Origin: Wyeomyia smithii
Taxonomy: Eukaryota > Arthropoda > Insecta > Diptera > Culicidae
Reading direction: 5' to 3'
DNA length: 64,000 nt
NCBI RefSeq assembly: GCF_029784165.1
Contig: NC_073694.1
Coordinates: forward strand, 166,684,118-166,748,117
The position numbers and the translations under genes were made by a program. The notes beneath the pieces were generated by a model, which saw only the letters and a program-made list of their open reading frames with translations, did no database searches and had not been told where the DNA came from. The first letter of the stretch is position 1. Every line of letters begins with the position of its first letter. Shown one piece after another: positions 1 through 13,136 of the stretch.

Positions 1-420
1 GACTCAGCTGATGACGAATCAATCACTCCGAACCACTTTCCTCGTGGATCAGTGACTCCGGCAGATTGGGTAGTGCAGCCCATCAACTCCGCAGAGGCTT
101 TGCGTGACACCTACAAGCGCTTTCAGGATCTAGCAAATCACATGTGGGAGAGAAGGCTGAAGAAATACCAACGATAAACCGACGATCAAGCGGTTCGAGG
201 AGCAGACACCACTGAAGGTGGATGATCTAGCCGTCATCGTGGAAGGCAAAATAACCAAAAGAACTGGATTCGAGGTGTCGTGCAAGAGCTCCTTCCGTGA
301 TCGGATGGACGAGTGCGGCAGGCATTGGTACGAACGACGACCAAGATGTACCAGCGAACCGTAGCCAGTTTAGCCGTGCTCGAAGTCAGGTAAAACCGGA
401 ACTTCCGGATGTTACGAGCA
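1..420 (+). pseudogene. 3' end of BEL/Pao-type LTR retrotransposon pol (C-terminal domain)
   Basis: From base 1 the plus frame reads through about 58 codons, with text such as PNHFPRGSVTP, NSAEALRDTYKRFQ and ANHMWERRLKKY, before a TAA at about 175. That is the wording of the C-terminal part of BEL/Pao pol, downstream of integrase. The remaining pol tail continues in shifted frames (SWIRGVVQEL-like, RQALVRT-like and LRAGECH text up to about 430), so the copy is inactive. The 5' part lies outside the window. A 3' LTR could start near 409 (TGTTACGAGCAGGGG), but its end was not found. Identification rests on recalled family wording and is fairly sure; the LTR is only a guess. Confidence 0.75.
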
Positions 421-534
421 GGGGAATGTCACCAAAAAAACTGCTATCAGTTACCCTTTTTTATATCTTTCTTACTTTTCAATACTTACTTTTACTATAT
501 GCAATCTTGCTTACTAACTTACTTACTTAAATGG

Positions 535-770
535 CCGTACGTCCTAAGACTTGGCCTGCACAACATAATTCCGCCAACTTGCAGATCATGCTCCACCTTG
601 CTTTTTGTGGTCCTCTTCGTCTCGTACCAACCGGATTCGAGGTGAGAACCAATTTTGCAGGGTAATTGTCCGTTGTTCTCGCCACGTGCCCTGCCCAACG
701 TATTCGTACAAATTTGGCCACTTCCTGGATGCTGGTTTCACTGTAGAATTGCACGAACATACAATCTATT
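535..770 (-). pseudogene. LINE ORF2 C-terminal scrap
   Basis: The minus frame contains RIRWAGHVARTTDNYPAK followed by NPVGTRRRGPQKARW. This is the recurrent C-terminal text of several non-LTR retrotransposon ORF2 proteins (the RLRWAGHVxRM...RRRGRPRxRW type). No RT motif is present, and the frame runs out on both sides. It is a short antisense remnant downstream of the BEL/Pao piece. The clade cannot be told from this fragment. Confidence 0.65.
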
Positions 771-3700
771 TTATCAAAAAATTTGATTTTCCTATAAAAC
801 TTCATTGAATCAATTGAGTTGTATACTGCCTGTGATCGCATAATTGTAACATTCGACATTTTATGGATTTCGTGCTATTTATTGGGAAATGCTTAGAATA
901 GTATGTACTTTTTACATCTGAAAAAATATGCCCATGTTTGTGTGAAAAAAGTCGTAAAAAATACCAAGTTGTTTTGTCACATAGCGTAAATAACCGCATA
1001 ATTGTCACCCTACTTAATTTTTTCAACTTTTTTATCAAAAAAGCTTCCATCCAAATCCACATCTGCATTCTTTGGAACTCGGAAGTTATTCTGGTCCGGT
1101 AACCAACCACCGGTGACCCGTTTCTGATGTTCAGCTCATGCTTGTTGAATACATGAAAAACTTTATTTTCCCTGTGATATATTTCAAAAGTAGCTTGAAA
1201 GTGACGGCATAAATGTATCGTTGCAAAAATTTCAACCAATTTGACTTCAAAAGTAATGTTTAATGTATACAGAATGTAAAGTAGTGCTTTCTTCATGATA
1301 CCAAGTTTAGTTAAAGTGTCTATTTGCAAGAATATATTGGGAACAAAGCATTTAAGTTCAAAATATAAAAGTGCTATTTGCTCGAACAACCAATTTTGCA
1401 AATGTTACAAATATGCGATTATGGGCAGTATAGGTAAATCTAGTTTTTCGATAAAAATAGATTGCATAAAGTAAAAGTAAGTACGAGAAAGTTAGAATAA
1501 TATAAAAACAGGGTAAATTATAGCAGTTTTTCCGGTCGTGAAGCGAAATTTCGTGGAAATTTCGATTTTACTACCACTATCACTACAGCGCCATCTCTTA
1601 GCATTGAACATTTTTTCAGGTGTCCCATTGCGTGAAAGGAAAGTTCGTTCGAGGGAAAAATTAACTGATTCTTGAAAGTCTTTTAATTTTACCACTGTAA
1701 AAATTATAATGGAAAATATATTTCCTACAGTTTGAGCTGCCACAAACTTAAAGGTGCTGCAACGAAAAATTAGTTCATTATCTGAACAGTTTATTTTTCT
1801 TTTTTTTTTTTTGTTAGGGAATTAGAATCACGTTGTCCATTGATGTGAACTTTTGTACTATATCTGAACAGTTACTTCAATGATTATTGCTGACCAAACC
1901 ACGAAAAGAGCATGGTTATGTGGTAACACAATCGATGCGTCACAAATGAGACACATTCGTTATCCAGGTTTCAAACATAATTAAAAGTTGGGCTAATTTT
2001 GCACATACTGATGTGGTTTCGCACCATCTAACTTTTGCAGGTATTAACACATTAAGGCATTAACACAAGCTGAATGTATAGAATACCATTCCACAAACAA
2101 CACTCAGAGTAATGTAGGCTCAGAAAATTTGAAACGGCGAAAATCAAACGAACACGTTTTAAAAATAGAAACCAGGAGGAAGATTTTTCTTCGCAAATAT
2201 ACTCAGTAGGTTTGACCTTTCTGGTAGTAAATAAAGTTCTGACAGAACTTACCTGAAAGGCTACTAAATCATAAAATTGAGTTTACAATATTAGGAAAAC
2301 TGGCGGTCGGATTTCACAAGCAATTTTTCAAAACAAACTATTCTTTTTAAACTAATCTATGATTATTGTATGAATTTATTTTTAATACTTCAAAACATTT
2401 TACATATCTAGTAAATATCCTCCTATTTGAAACTATTTGATGAAAGATTTCAAATGTTTATGCCATCCGTGCAGTAGCACGTATTTTCCAAACCGATCAA
2501 TTACCCGTGGAATAACCCTTAAAAATAACAATTTAGTGTATGTAAAAAAGCAGATGGGGTCCGGAATACCCTTTGGGTGTGTTTTAACTGAAATCAGTGT
2601 GAAATAATAGAATATATTTAGCTTTACTTATGCGGCACAAAACAAATCATTTATCAACCCGGTGCTTCCATTGACTATTCCGACAAATCGGAAAGTGTGA
2701 AATTTTCTGTCTGTCAACCAAACAGCTCCAGAGCCACTTACTTTACGAGCTCATCTCGCAAGATTAATGACCTTCTGATTAAACTTCGGTAACGTTTGTA
2801 AGATCGTCTTATTAATGAAATCGTACCTAAAATGCCGTGAAATCGCGCCTCGTTTGTCGCCTATACGCAACGGGTTGAACGAAAGGCAGAAAAAACTGAT
2901 AAATATTCTTATCTCTTCAGATTTCCACGTGGTCCATGACCAAGCGGGACAACTATTATTAAATCTGTTTCATTATCTGTGCCGGCTGGCTGTGATTGCA
3001 GAGAATCGTCATCGATTACCAACAGCAAAAGAGAGGTTGGAACCAGTTCCAATTTGATTGGTTACGGACACTTGTACTACTTGATGTACACACGTTGTTC
3101 TACCCGGCCACTCGCTTTCCAGAGTAACAACGGAATACAATAGAATTTGGCACCTTTTAACCGAGAACTGATTGTCCTTCTTCAGCCACCGAACGCCGGC
3201 TGCGGCCAGTGATTAGGGTTTGATTGTTTCCCTTTCCGGATGGTTCCTGGTGCTCCGACTTTGGCTTCGGCTTCGAAACTAATCACATTCGTAACAGTAT
3301 CATTTATTGGTTTTGCCCCTGCACGCCTGGCACTGGCTAGGGAATAGACAGACACGGTGAGAAGTGATTTATTTTCCCATTTGCGCTGGAACTGACTTTA
3401 ATGAAGTCGGTTCGAAATCACTTCCCTTTGACGGTACGTGATAGTGATACGCATGTTTGCCGGTTCCGATTGTTCGCCCTCGAGGAATTTAATTAAGTTG
3501 TTGTTTGGGAAGAAAAGAACAGAAATTTGAAGTGCTATTCAACCTTATCCGAGCAGAGCCGAGCGACTTCGTAAAACTAGAAACTATCGCCCGAATAGGT
3601 GCTGAAGCTTACTTTCCGTTTTGATGCGATTTGTATCAATTTATATCCAGTGGAGGACAGCTTAGAACCGGACACTGTGGGCCCATAAATATCCATCGAT

Positions 3701-4763
3701 AGCAATCCATCTTACTTACGGTCTCCGTGTAAACATCGATTCTCTGATAAACTGCCTTTTAAACGTTCTTAGTCACACCAGCATTCGATACGGCAGATTT
3801 ACAACTTCGCATTTCGCAGGACGTCGTGTTTACACACAAAGAGCGAGACACGCTAGGTGCATAGCTGAAGGAGATTATATTGAAGTTTGCTTCCAATTAA
3901 TCACGTCACGTGATGTTGCGCGGGTAGTCGTTTGCTAATCTCGTTAAGAATTCCTCAAGCAGAGCTGCTATTTCGCAAAGGCGGCTCTGTTTTCCAAATA
4001 TATACAGCAGTCACCGCAAATGCGTCAAATCACGCAACAGTCATAATAGAGCTATCTATATGCCATCTGTCATCCAGTCGCATTGTATACCCTCTTCGTT
4101 TCTATCATCATAATTATCATCAGAAAGCGACGGGAAGTCTCTCCACACAGGGATCGGCCTTTCGGCGTCAAAAATTTGTTAATAATTTTACCACGTACCC
4201 AAAAAGAGACATCAAAGCATTCTGTTCCTGGGCCACCATCTTGAGCCACCACAGCAAGGCAAACTAGAAAACCAACATAATGCAGGCGACAGAAAAATTC
4301 TGCGGTTACCATCCACAGCAGTGAACCAATCGCTCGCCATATTTATTTATTGTGTTGTGGGTAATGTTGATAATGATAGGGTTTCGTTTACCATTAGCAG
4401 CAATTATTAGACGGGGAAAAAGAGGCCCAAAACAGAGCCAAACGATGAACGCATTATACGCACACGTTCGAATTATGTTCCCATTCGCGTTTCATTCCCC
4501 CCAGTTGTTTCCGCTCCATGCTGCGATCGTAACAAACACAGAGCCCACAAAACAGGAGAGAAAAAAAACAACACACGGAAACGATCATGTGGTTGACGCT
4601 TGATTCACCCCTCGGCATCGATTATAAATGTATTAAAATGACACTAAATAAAGAAATTAGCGGCGGCATCGAAGACAGCTGTGATTTTTCCCAGTGGATC
4701 GTGCACTCGATTGGAATAATTTCCAACAGCGAATATTGTGGTATTTTTGCCATGTCTTCTGCA
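771..4763. other. No gene seen; AT-rich noncoding sequence
   Basis: The open frames here (for example minus 802-1401) have low-complexity AT-driven composition and match nothing I recognise. A T-run with one or two interruptions lies near 1798-1811. Bases 2700-4600 are less AT-rich and free of obvious transposon motifs. They could be unique host DNA, but no exon with splice sites and a recognisable product was found. Confidence 0.5.
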
Positions 4764-4765
4764 TA

Positions 4766-5013
4766 TACTGCCGCGCATAGCATGTCAGTCCCATTTGCAT
4801 TTTCAGTAAAATTAAGTTGTTACGCGTAAATGGTACCTAACATAGTTTCGTAACAATGGATGAGCTCAACAACTTTGTTCTGAAAAACTGCTGGAAAACA
4901 TCCAAACATATTGTCCCATCTCGTAAGAAACAATGTTATAAAATCATATAAAAACGCGTTTTTCTCGGCTTGCTGAAAATGCAGGTGGGACTGATATGCT
5001 ATGCGCGGCAGTA
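4766..5013. mobile_element. TA-flanked MITE with TACTGCCGCGCATAGCAT ends
   Basis: The left end reads TACTGCCGCGCATAGCAT and continues into a TCAGTCCCA...TGCATTTTCAG segment. The right end is its inverted complement with a few differences. The arms are about 45 bp. Both ends abut TA (4764-4765 and 5014-5015), the target duplication of Tc1/mariner-type elements. The 248-bp interior has no coding sequence, so it is a non-autonomous element. The end sequence resembles that of the 56341-57321 element. Confidence 0.8.
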
Positions 5014-5269
5014 TACTATTATGAAAAAAAAGACCATTTATGGTAGTTGCAAAAATACATAAGTCCTTTTTGAAGTAGAATACTTCTCTCAGGAAGTTCG
5101 GCTACATAGGGATGTGAAATGAAAATCTAAAACTGAAACAAGTGAAAAATATGTCCAATTTCAAATGCTAAAAAATCGGTTAGTGCTCGATGGATTTCCT
5201 TCGTTCTTGCAGCAATAGATTGGAAAATCTTCTAAGATTCTTCCCAAATGAAGATAATTGTAATTCTAT

Positions 5270-5636
5270 TATTTAAACTATTGTACTATTGAAAATAGTC
5301 AAGCCTTGTCAAAACGGAAAATTCGACCTCTGATTGGTCGTTATATGATTGCTTCCCAAGCACGGTTGACAGAATCATATACCTTGCAGTTGAAAATATG
5401 CTATTTGGCTTATATAAGAGCCTGTTTCAGCCGAAGCCGCTTATAATAGTTCTAGACAGCGACAACAGCAGTCATCCCTTAGCAGCAGCAGTAGCAGTGC
5501 AGTGGATACCAGCGATAGCGGATAGCTGAGGCGTAGCGATGGATAGCGCATTAGTTGCAGCGGATCTCAGCATCGATAGCAGCTGGGCCAGCTGATGCAG
5601 GGACAGCGGATACCAATGGCAGCGGGTATATCTGAC
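5270..5636 (+). promoter_or_regulatory. Possible LTR or promoter-like stretch with TATA box
   Basis: GGCTTATATAAGAGCC at about 5407-5422 is a good TATA-like box. It is followed about 40-50 bases later by a CAG/GATAGCGGATAG-rich stretch (5460-5640) with many short CAGCAG and GATAGC repeats. A CCAAT-like GATTGGTC lies about 80 bases upstream of the TATA. It directly precedes a dispersed repeat (5637-5772). This would fit an LTR or a transposon promoter, but neither boundary was found and no transcript evidence exists. Confidence 0.25.
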
Positions 5637-5772
5637 CTACTAAATATTTTTGGAAGAGCATAACGAATGGTTAATAATAAACTGCAACTGAGTTTTGATG
5701 CTGCTGCAAATGCACAGCATTGTGATGTTTATTACGATTTGTTAATACTGTGCTTAACAAGCGGTATATACG
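5637..5772 (+). repeat. Dispersed repeat, copy 1
   Basis: About 135 bases are nearly the same as 18236-18362. Both contain CATAATGAATGG-type text, AATAATAAACTGCAACTGAG, GATGCTGCTGCAAAT and GCTTAACAAGCGGTATATACGA. It contains AATAAA and could be the 3' end of a retrotransposon or an LTR part. No coding capacity. Confidence 0.7.
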
Positions 5773-6739
5773 AAACAAATCCGATTTCAAACAGAAAAGT
5801 TCGGCAAGTTCTGCTCACGATGCTGAGTCTGTTTTAAAAAATTCACAACACTTCATTAACAAGGATGTAACGTCTTGAAGAAGACGGTTAAAGTTTGACA
5901 TCACAGCAGAATTTCGACCTTCATACTCATGTCTACCATCGGCAATATCAAACAAGCAACAATTTGCCTCCATGCGACACGGGCCCGTCCACATTTTTTT
6001 CTTCCAAGCCGCGTAACACGACACAATACATGTTATTTTTGATGATGATGATGATGATGGTCCCACCTCATATCCCTACATCGGTTTGAGCTGGTCGATT
6101 TATCTAAGTAAGATATTATATAGAGTCATACAATGTAACCAGTTGGCAAACAAATAACGGACTGGTTATTAATACAGACATAGTAACCCTTCAAAAGAAT
6201 ACCAATAATTTAACAATGAGTATAAAAACCTAAATTAATCCACCTAGCGGTCAGACTCAGCCTTTCTCATTCAAACTTATTATTTGTAGAAATAGATTTA
6301 CAATGCTTAAATCCAATAAATGTTTATCCACTCTTTGGGTTCTAAAATATTGATGTTGTATTTAAAGTATAAAATATGAAATTTGACGTTAGTACTTAAG
6401 AAATAGCGAAATAAAAGCAATGACTCTAATTTCGAACAATTTAATCACGAGCGATGCCGGGAACGTTCAGATAGTACGATACCACATTTAAATCATGTTG
6501 AGGCCATATATATTGATCGAAGCAGGTAAAGTGTTGAATAGTCTTTGAATTTCTTTTCTTTCTAAAACTTTTCAACCGCATATCAAATTGTTATGAAGTT
6601 TGTTATTTGTAAGTTTGAGAGATGACTCATTTGTATGACACTAGTTATGTTCAAATAAATCGTGTAATACTTGAGATAATAGACTTTCGTTGTTTTACAA
6701 ATTAAAACATAACGCTTGCTTAAGTTTGATTACAATCAA

Positions 6740-8335
6740 TATGAAATGGGAACGTATGGGGCAGCCAAACTTTAAAACCACGTGTTCAATCATAATTCAT
6801 CAGTTAACCCTTAACTAGCCCGTTCATCTGATATCAATATTGTTCAAATCGGTTGTGTAGTTTCTAAGATAATGAAGTTTCGTGATTTTCACATTTCGAT
6901 ACATTACAGACGAAGTTACAGTCCGATTACTGCAAAATTCAATAGGGTGTTGTGAGGTAGGTAGACCTTTTATTTGATACTAATTCTGTGGAAATCGGGT
7001 CAACCATCTCTGAGAAATATGAGTGAGTCCAAGTAATTTGTTTTGGAATATGTTTCTTTTCATAGCTGGATTTCACATTTTTAAACATAACAGGCAAAGT
7101 AATAATCCGTTTATAAAAAAATTCATTAGGGTCTTATGGGGCAACAAGACCTTTCATATGACACTAATTTTATAAAAATCGGGACAGCCATCTCTGATAA
7201 ACATGAGTGAGATTAAATAGTCTCTAGAACACGTTTCTTTCCATAACTTCTGAACCACATGTTCAATCTTCATAAAATTCAAAAGTTAAGGGTTTTTAAG
7301 GTAGCCCGTTCATTTGAAACTAATTTTAATCAAATCAGATGTGTGGTTTCTGAGATATTGATGTTTTGTGATTTTTACACTTTGATACATAACCTCTAAA
7401 CTAGAAATCAGATTACAATAAAATTCAATAGGGTATTTTGGGGCAACTAGACCTTTCATTTGCAATTAATTTCATTGAAATCTGTTCGGTCAGACCATCT
7501 CTGAGAATAGTGAGTGCGAAAAAAGGTGCACATACACACGTACACACCCCAACACAAACATATACACCTATACATGCTTATATGCAGAAAATGCTCGATT
7601 CGTCTAACTGAGTCGAGTAGTATATGACATTCGGCCATTTGGATCACTTTTCTACCTTTTAATTAGCCAGTGATCGTTAGGAGGAAGTCAATATGTTTAC
7701 TTTCATTATGTGATTTCACATTTTCATGAACAACGGACAAAGTTACAATCCGATTGCAATGAAATTCAATAGCAACTTTTGGGGCAACTAGACCTTTCAT
7801 TTGACACTAATTTTGTGAAAATCGGTTCAGCCATCTCTGAGAAAAATGAGTGAGTTTAAACAACCTCAGGATAACTTTTCTTTACATAACTTTTGAACCA
7901 TATGTTCAATCATTACGAAATTCGAAAGTTAAGGGTTCTGGAGACAGCCCGATCATTTGAAACCAATTTTATTAAAATCGGTTGTGTGGTTTCTGAGATA
8001 TTGATGTTTCGTGATATTTACATTTTGATACATAACCTCTAAACTAAAAATCCGATTACAATGAAATTCAATGGCAACCTATGGCGCAACTAGACCTTTC
8101 ATTTACAATTAATTTTATGAAAATCGGTCCAGCCATCTCTGAGAAAAGTGAGTGAGAAAAAAAAAGTTGCACATACATACACACACACACATACACACAT
8201 ACATACATACATACAGAAAATGCTCAGTTCGTCGAAAGGGGTCGAGTGGTATATGACATTCGGCCATTGGGACCACTTTTATACTTTTGGTTTTTCCAGT
8301 GATGGCTATACCTTTCTAGGAGAAAGGCAAAAACG
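6740..8335 (+). repeat. Decayed tandem repeat, two ~650-bp modules each ending in a CA-rich tail
   Basis: A unit recurs about five times between 6740 and 8160. It contains AACCATATGTTCAATC, a CCCGTTCATTTGAAAC-like stretch, AAATCGGTTGTGTGGTTTCT, GACCTTTCATTTG and CAGCCATCTCTGAGAAA. Twice the array ends in GTGAGTGAGAAAA-like text, then a CACATACACAC tract, then GTCGAGT-GTATATGAC and ATTCGGCCATT (about 7512-7690 and 8160-8335). The whole therefore looks like a duplicated module. I see no coding sequence. I recall similar text from Aedes sequence but cannot name the family. Confidence 0.7.
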
Positions 8336-8869
8336 ATTTTCCAATACCATCATGGATCCAAGGCTCATCCAGAACGTTTCCAACCCGAAAATTATCTGGA
8401 CTTGGTTAGGAATTGAACCTAACATTTAGGAGTGTTAACTAATCAGAATTGATTCTGGATAACGATCCAAAACTACGAGAGAGATCCTGTGATACTATAG
8501 TTCTCGATAACGAGCTTTACAGTCCACAGGCGAACCCAAGCCTTTTCAGTTTTTTCTCCCAACCCTAGTTCAAAATAGTAAAAACAGATAAATATCAAAA
8601 ATCAGAATTACAGCATATATGCTATTTCATACCAAAAAGCAACTTTCCAACCCGATATGCTTTTTGTTTCAATTTCAGGGGTTTAAACCTGATGTACTCA
8701 ATATCCAGATTGTCTATGTCAGTCTACGCGCGCGTGGCTCAAACATGTGTAGTCGACTCTTTTTTAAACTCTACTATTAAATATTATACAACTAATTCAA
8801 ACAAAAATCCATCATCATCAGTGAACTTAATAGCTTAGTTTACCCAATAAATTAAAAAAAAATACATAA
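8336..8869. other. Noncoding flank at the 3' side of the antisense LINE
   Basis: No gene was found. The 3' terminus of the minus-strand LINE should fall in or just before this stretch. Candidate A-rich tails on the minus strand are near 8851-8862 and 8760-8766. Neither gives a clear target duplication. Confidence 0.4.
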
Positions 8870-8917
8870 ATTTTACAATCTTCGTCATTAATTTACAAAA
8901 AATTCTATATAATCTTT

Positions 8918-11688
8918 CTACAAAACAGACTTTATGTGTGAAATACAAAGCCTTTTAAACTCCGCCATTGTTGCTGCACGTTTTACCTGTCTTGGCATCG
9001 AATTGAAAAAATTCCTTTGTACAACAGAGAGTTCTGTGATCTTCCAAAAAGAAAATTTGGTGTTCTAGCATCATCCGCGTTTCTAGTGTTGTACCTATGA
9101 AAATCACTTCCCCTATCAATTCGATTACACAAATATCGAGGCAGCATATTATTAAAAATTTTATATGGAAACACCATTGTCAGAAAATATACTCTTTGCT
9201 TCACAGAAAGCCATTGCAATGCGTCCAGCATAAAACTCGAGGAAGTGTATCTATTACATCTTAATATTAATCGCATAACTTTATTTTGTAAGCGCTGCAG
9301 TCTCAATATTTGTGTATTGTTTGCAAGAAATAATATGGATGGGCAAAAATCTATATGTGGTGAAATGATTGACATATAAAGACTAATTTTACTACTAACA
9401 GTCAATTCATTTTTCAAACGGCACAGAATACCGTATTTTTTTGCCATTTTCTTGATGACATTGTCAATGTGAGACTTAAAAGTTAATTTGTCATCAATAA
9501 TCACTCCAAGATACTTTATTTCGTTCACGCGATCAATCGTCTCACCATCAATTGCAATATTTACGTCTGGTCTGGAGTTGGCAGAAGAAATGATTAAGTA
9601 CTTTGTTTTGCTAATCTTTAATTTAAGCTGTTTAAATTTCAACCAATTCGCCAGATAATGTAAATTTTGATTTAAAAGTGCCACAACGTCATTAGGATTC
9701 TTAGCCGCAATGAACAGAACAGTATCATCAGCAAATAAATTGATATCGCAAAACCGTAAAACTCGCTTCATGTCATTAATATAAATAATGAACAAAATGG
9801 GCCCCAAAACACTTCCTTGCGGTACACCAAGTGTATTAGCAATGGAATCCGATTCAGAATCATTAAAACGAGTCTTCTGAGTTCTAGCACACAAATAGCT
9901 CTCAAACCATTTGTATGCTGTCCCTACGATACCAAAGCGCTCCAATGTTTGTAACAATAAGGGCCTAGAAATTGTTTCAAAAGCGCGTTTTAGATCCAAA
10001 AACACCGCAAAAATAGTTTCTTTAGCCTCGATTTTTTCTTTCCATTTTGCTAACACCAGATTTAAAGCAGTCTCACAAGAGTGACCCTCTCGATAACCTG
10101 ATTGCTCTGGGATTAGCAAATCATTACTATTTAAATAATCCATCAGCTGGCCTTTCACAACTAGTTCTAAAATTTGCTCTAATGTGTGCAACATATTAAT
10201 GGGGCGGAACTTCTCGGCTTTATCCGTCCCATTAATCTTGGGGATAGGAACCACAAGTGATTCCTTCCAAACCTGAGGCACGTGCCCTGTTTGCAGTGAT
10301 TCATTGATAAGGTCCAGCAGATCGTGTCCAATGACATGGAAGCAATCTTGTATTACTTTTGCGTTGACATTGTCGATACCAGCCGATCTCTCAAGAGAAA
10401 AACAAATATCTTTCAACTGTGCAATAGTAATAGGATGAAAACCAGAAAAATTACAGTTATTATGGACCGGCTGTATTATTTCGAGAGGTTCGTTGACCAA
10501 ATCAATACTCTGATTGATCGATTGAACACTATCAACGAAATAACTGTTGAATTTACTTGCAATCACTCGCGTCGAATGTTCTTCTAAGCCATTAAAAGTT
10601 ATGGTTTGCGGGCAACTATCTTTACTTTTTATTAATGATTTTAAAATTTTCCATAACTCTTTGCTATTATTTTGGTGTTGATCAATCTTCCGTTGTATAT
10701 ATTCACATCGTGCCTTTTTCAAGGTGCGTGAGTATATATTCCGCGCAGCGGTGTACCTATTCCAATCATTGCTATCATTACTTCTGCAAAATTTTTTGTA
10801 CTTTTTATCTCTTTTACGTTTTAAACGCAAAAGTTCTAAAGAGTACCAGCTGTTCGAATTATGCAATTCAACACACTTTTCGAAAACTAGGCTATTGGTA
10901 CACTCTTTTAGCGTGTTAGTTAGAACAGCTGCTTTATTGTCGAAATTCCCTGTTATTGGCTGAAAATTCAGGCTTCTCGAAACAAGCTGAGACATTGCTT
11001 GCTTCGAGTATCTATTCCAACACTTAATTTTTACTACATTATCACGGTTTTGATCATTCTCAAGTACAACACAAATTGTCTCATGATCTGTGATTTTATA
11101 ATCGGCCACAGTGAAAGAATGAACATTATCAAAATTCGAAAACACGTGATCAATTAATGTACGAGAGTGTCTGGAAATTCTTGTAACTTGAAAAACCGTT
11201 TGTTGTAAATTGAAAAAATCTGCTAATTGCCTCAATTAGTTCGAATTTGGTATATTAAGCCAATCGATATTAAAATCGCCAGCAATAACATTTAATTTAC
11301 TCAAGTCAATAAAATTATTCCACCACTTTTCTAAAGTTTCTAAAAAACGCTGGTTACTTGTACTGGGGGAGTGGTACACAATTCCAAAATTTCCTACCGT
11401 CATGCCTCTTTCAACTGATATTCCTAGGAACCAATTATTTTCAAAAGATTCGTTTAATCGAATATTGAATTTGATTGATTCCTTGGCGTAAATAGCAACC
11501 CCACCAGTATGTCTGGAATGTGAAAGGCAAAAAGCAACTTTGTAACCCGGAATACTATACTGATCAAATGCATCAGCTTCCACTATATGAGTTTCCGCTA
11601 GCAATACTAACATTGGACGTGTTGTTTCCACAAGATGCCGTAAAGCAACATAATTTGTAGATAAACCAGCAATATTCAAATAAATCAT
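8918..11688 (-). pseudogene. LINE ORF2: APE-type endonuclease + reverse transcriptase (one stop, one frameshift)
   Basis: ATG at 11688 (MIYLNIAGLSTN). The endonuclease domain shows LLAETHI, GGVAIYAK and VIAGDFNIDW. An in-frame TAA at about 11238 follows NIPNSN and is the only nonsense codon in the body. Reading continues in the same frame through the RT: FRPINMLHTLEQ, EQSGYREGHSC, FAVFLDLKRAFE, GVPQGSVLGP and catalytic LFADD. Near 9000-9010 a T-run is one base short, giving an early stop at 8983. The next frame continues with a plausible tail (NSMPRQVKRAA, EFKRLC) to TAG at 8918-8920. The protein would nick target DNA and reverse-transcribe element RNA if it were intact. Confidence 0.85.
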
Positions 11689-11724
11689 TTCTAATTTCCT
11701 TTCACATTGCGTTTTCTTCAGCTG

Positions 11725-13136
11725 CTATTTACTTAACAACATGTTGCTCTTTCTTTTCTCAAACAGTCTCCGAAATACTGGACACTGTGTACTATATGCT
11801 GGATGTTTAGCGTCCAAATTTAAATTGAAGTATTTATTAGATTTTAAACAATTTACGCAGTTAAAATCAGTTGATGAGCATTCCGATGTCTTGTGCTGTG
11901 CACTACACTTAGAGCATGTTTCGGAATTAACACACTCTGTGCTTTTATGGCCAAATTCTCCACATTTGAAGCAACGTAGAACATTAATGGCCTCTTGAAC
12001 AGAACACCTATCCCACCCAATGCTTACTTTACCAGCAGACATCAGGCGGTCGAACGTGTCCCTATCAACTTCAACAATTGAATTATATTTATTGTATTTG
12101 AAGCGTGAACTTTCAAATTGCGCAATAACTTTGACTTCATTGATTCCGATGCCATCATTTTGACTTTTCAATAAGTCAATAAAGACTTCGGGGGAATATT
12201 GATCACTCATTCCCACAATTTTCAATTTTGGCTTAGCGTTTGTAGGAATAACAGCATTGTACCTTTCATCTAAATTGCTTTCAATGTTTTTTTTTACGTC
12301 TTCAATATTATCCCCTATTGCACACTCAGCAATTATCGAGCCAGCTTTCCCGTTCCTAAAGTTTCTAATTTTGTGTACTTTCGGATCCAAATTTTCTTTC
12401 AAAAAAATTCTAGTGTCTTCACTAGATTGAGAAGACTCGACTGGTTTAATCACAATGACCGGCCGAGTCTTACGGCTTTCAGCGCGCTTTAATTTATTTA
12501 CCGTATTCCCAATCGATCCCGCTAAAACATTCGCGTATGTCGGAGATTTTTGAGAAAGAACCTCGTTATCGTGCATAATCGCGTCTTCAATCGGTTCATC
12601 ATATTTATTCGAAATAATTTTTTTTTATTGGGAATAGAGTCCAGTTCAGAGTGAACCGTTCTCTCAGTTCTAGATCTCTTTCTATTCATTGGCACACTTT
12701 TCTCTCGATTAACATTTTCGATTACTTCTGTTTTGAAATCCTCAAGCTTTTTGGCAACATTGGCTTCAATGCATGCCATGCTCACACGAAGAGAATTGCT
12801 GATCGATTTCAAAATAGTATCGATACCGTTAGCAACCGCGATGTTTATCTTAGTTTCGATTCCGCTTTGAGTATTTGTAAGCGACTCAGAGATAGATAAC
12901 AAAGTACCCATCATCTTTGTCATCTCACCACTCAAAACATCATCTATCCCGCCATTATCTTGGGCCGATAAACATGCAGCACATTTAAAAACAATATTCT
13001 CATTATCGTTAACGACTTTCGCCGCTATTTTAGTGAGCGGTGTGCAAACTCGATGAAATCGAGACTCGCACTTACCCACGCAAACAACGGGATCATCGCT
13101 AACACGAACTATATTACCACATTTTGCACAGTCCAT
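11725..13136 (-). pseudogene. LINE ORF1: PHD-like finger, coiled region, CCHC knuckles (frameshifted)
   Basis: The start is ATG at 13136 (MDCAKCGNI). Residues 1-60 carry a PHD-like Cys/His pattern (CAKC, CVGKC, RFHRVC, FKCAAC). A helical, heptad-like middle follows. The C-terminal half holds CFKCGEFGHKSTEC (CX2CX4HX4C), CSKCSAQHKTSEC (one residue shorter) and a third degenerate Cys cluster. ORF1 proteins of this kind bind element RNA. The frame breaks in an A-run near 12619-12627: the first part reads on to a stop at 12522, while the second part is open from about 12600 to 11725. One inserted or lost A explains it. Stop and ORF2 start are about 40 bases apart. Confidence 0.8.

Noticed and set aside
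802..1401. 199-codon minus-strand open frame
   Set aside because: AT-driven composition, no recognisable domain, no splice or promoter support. Likely chance or a decayed element.
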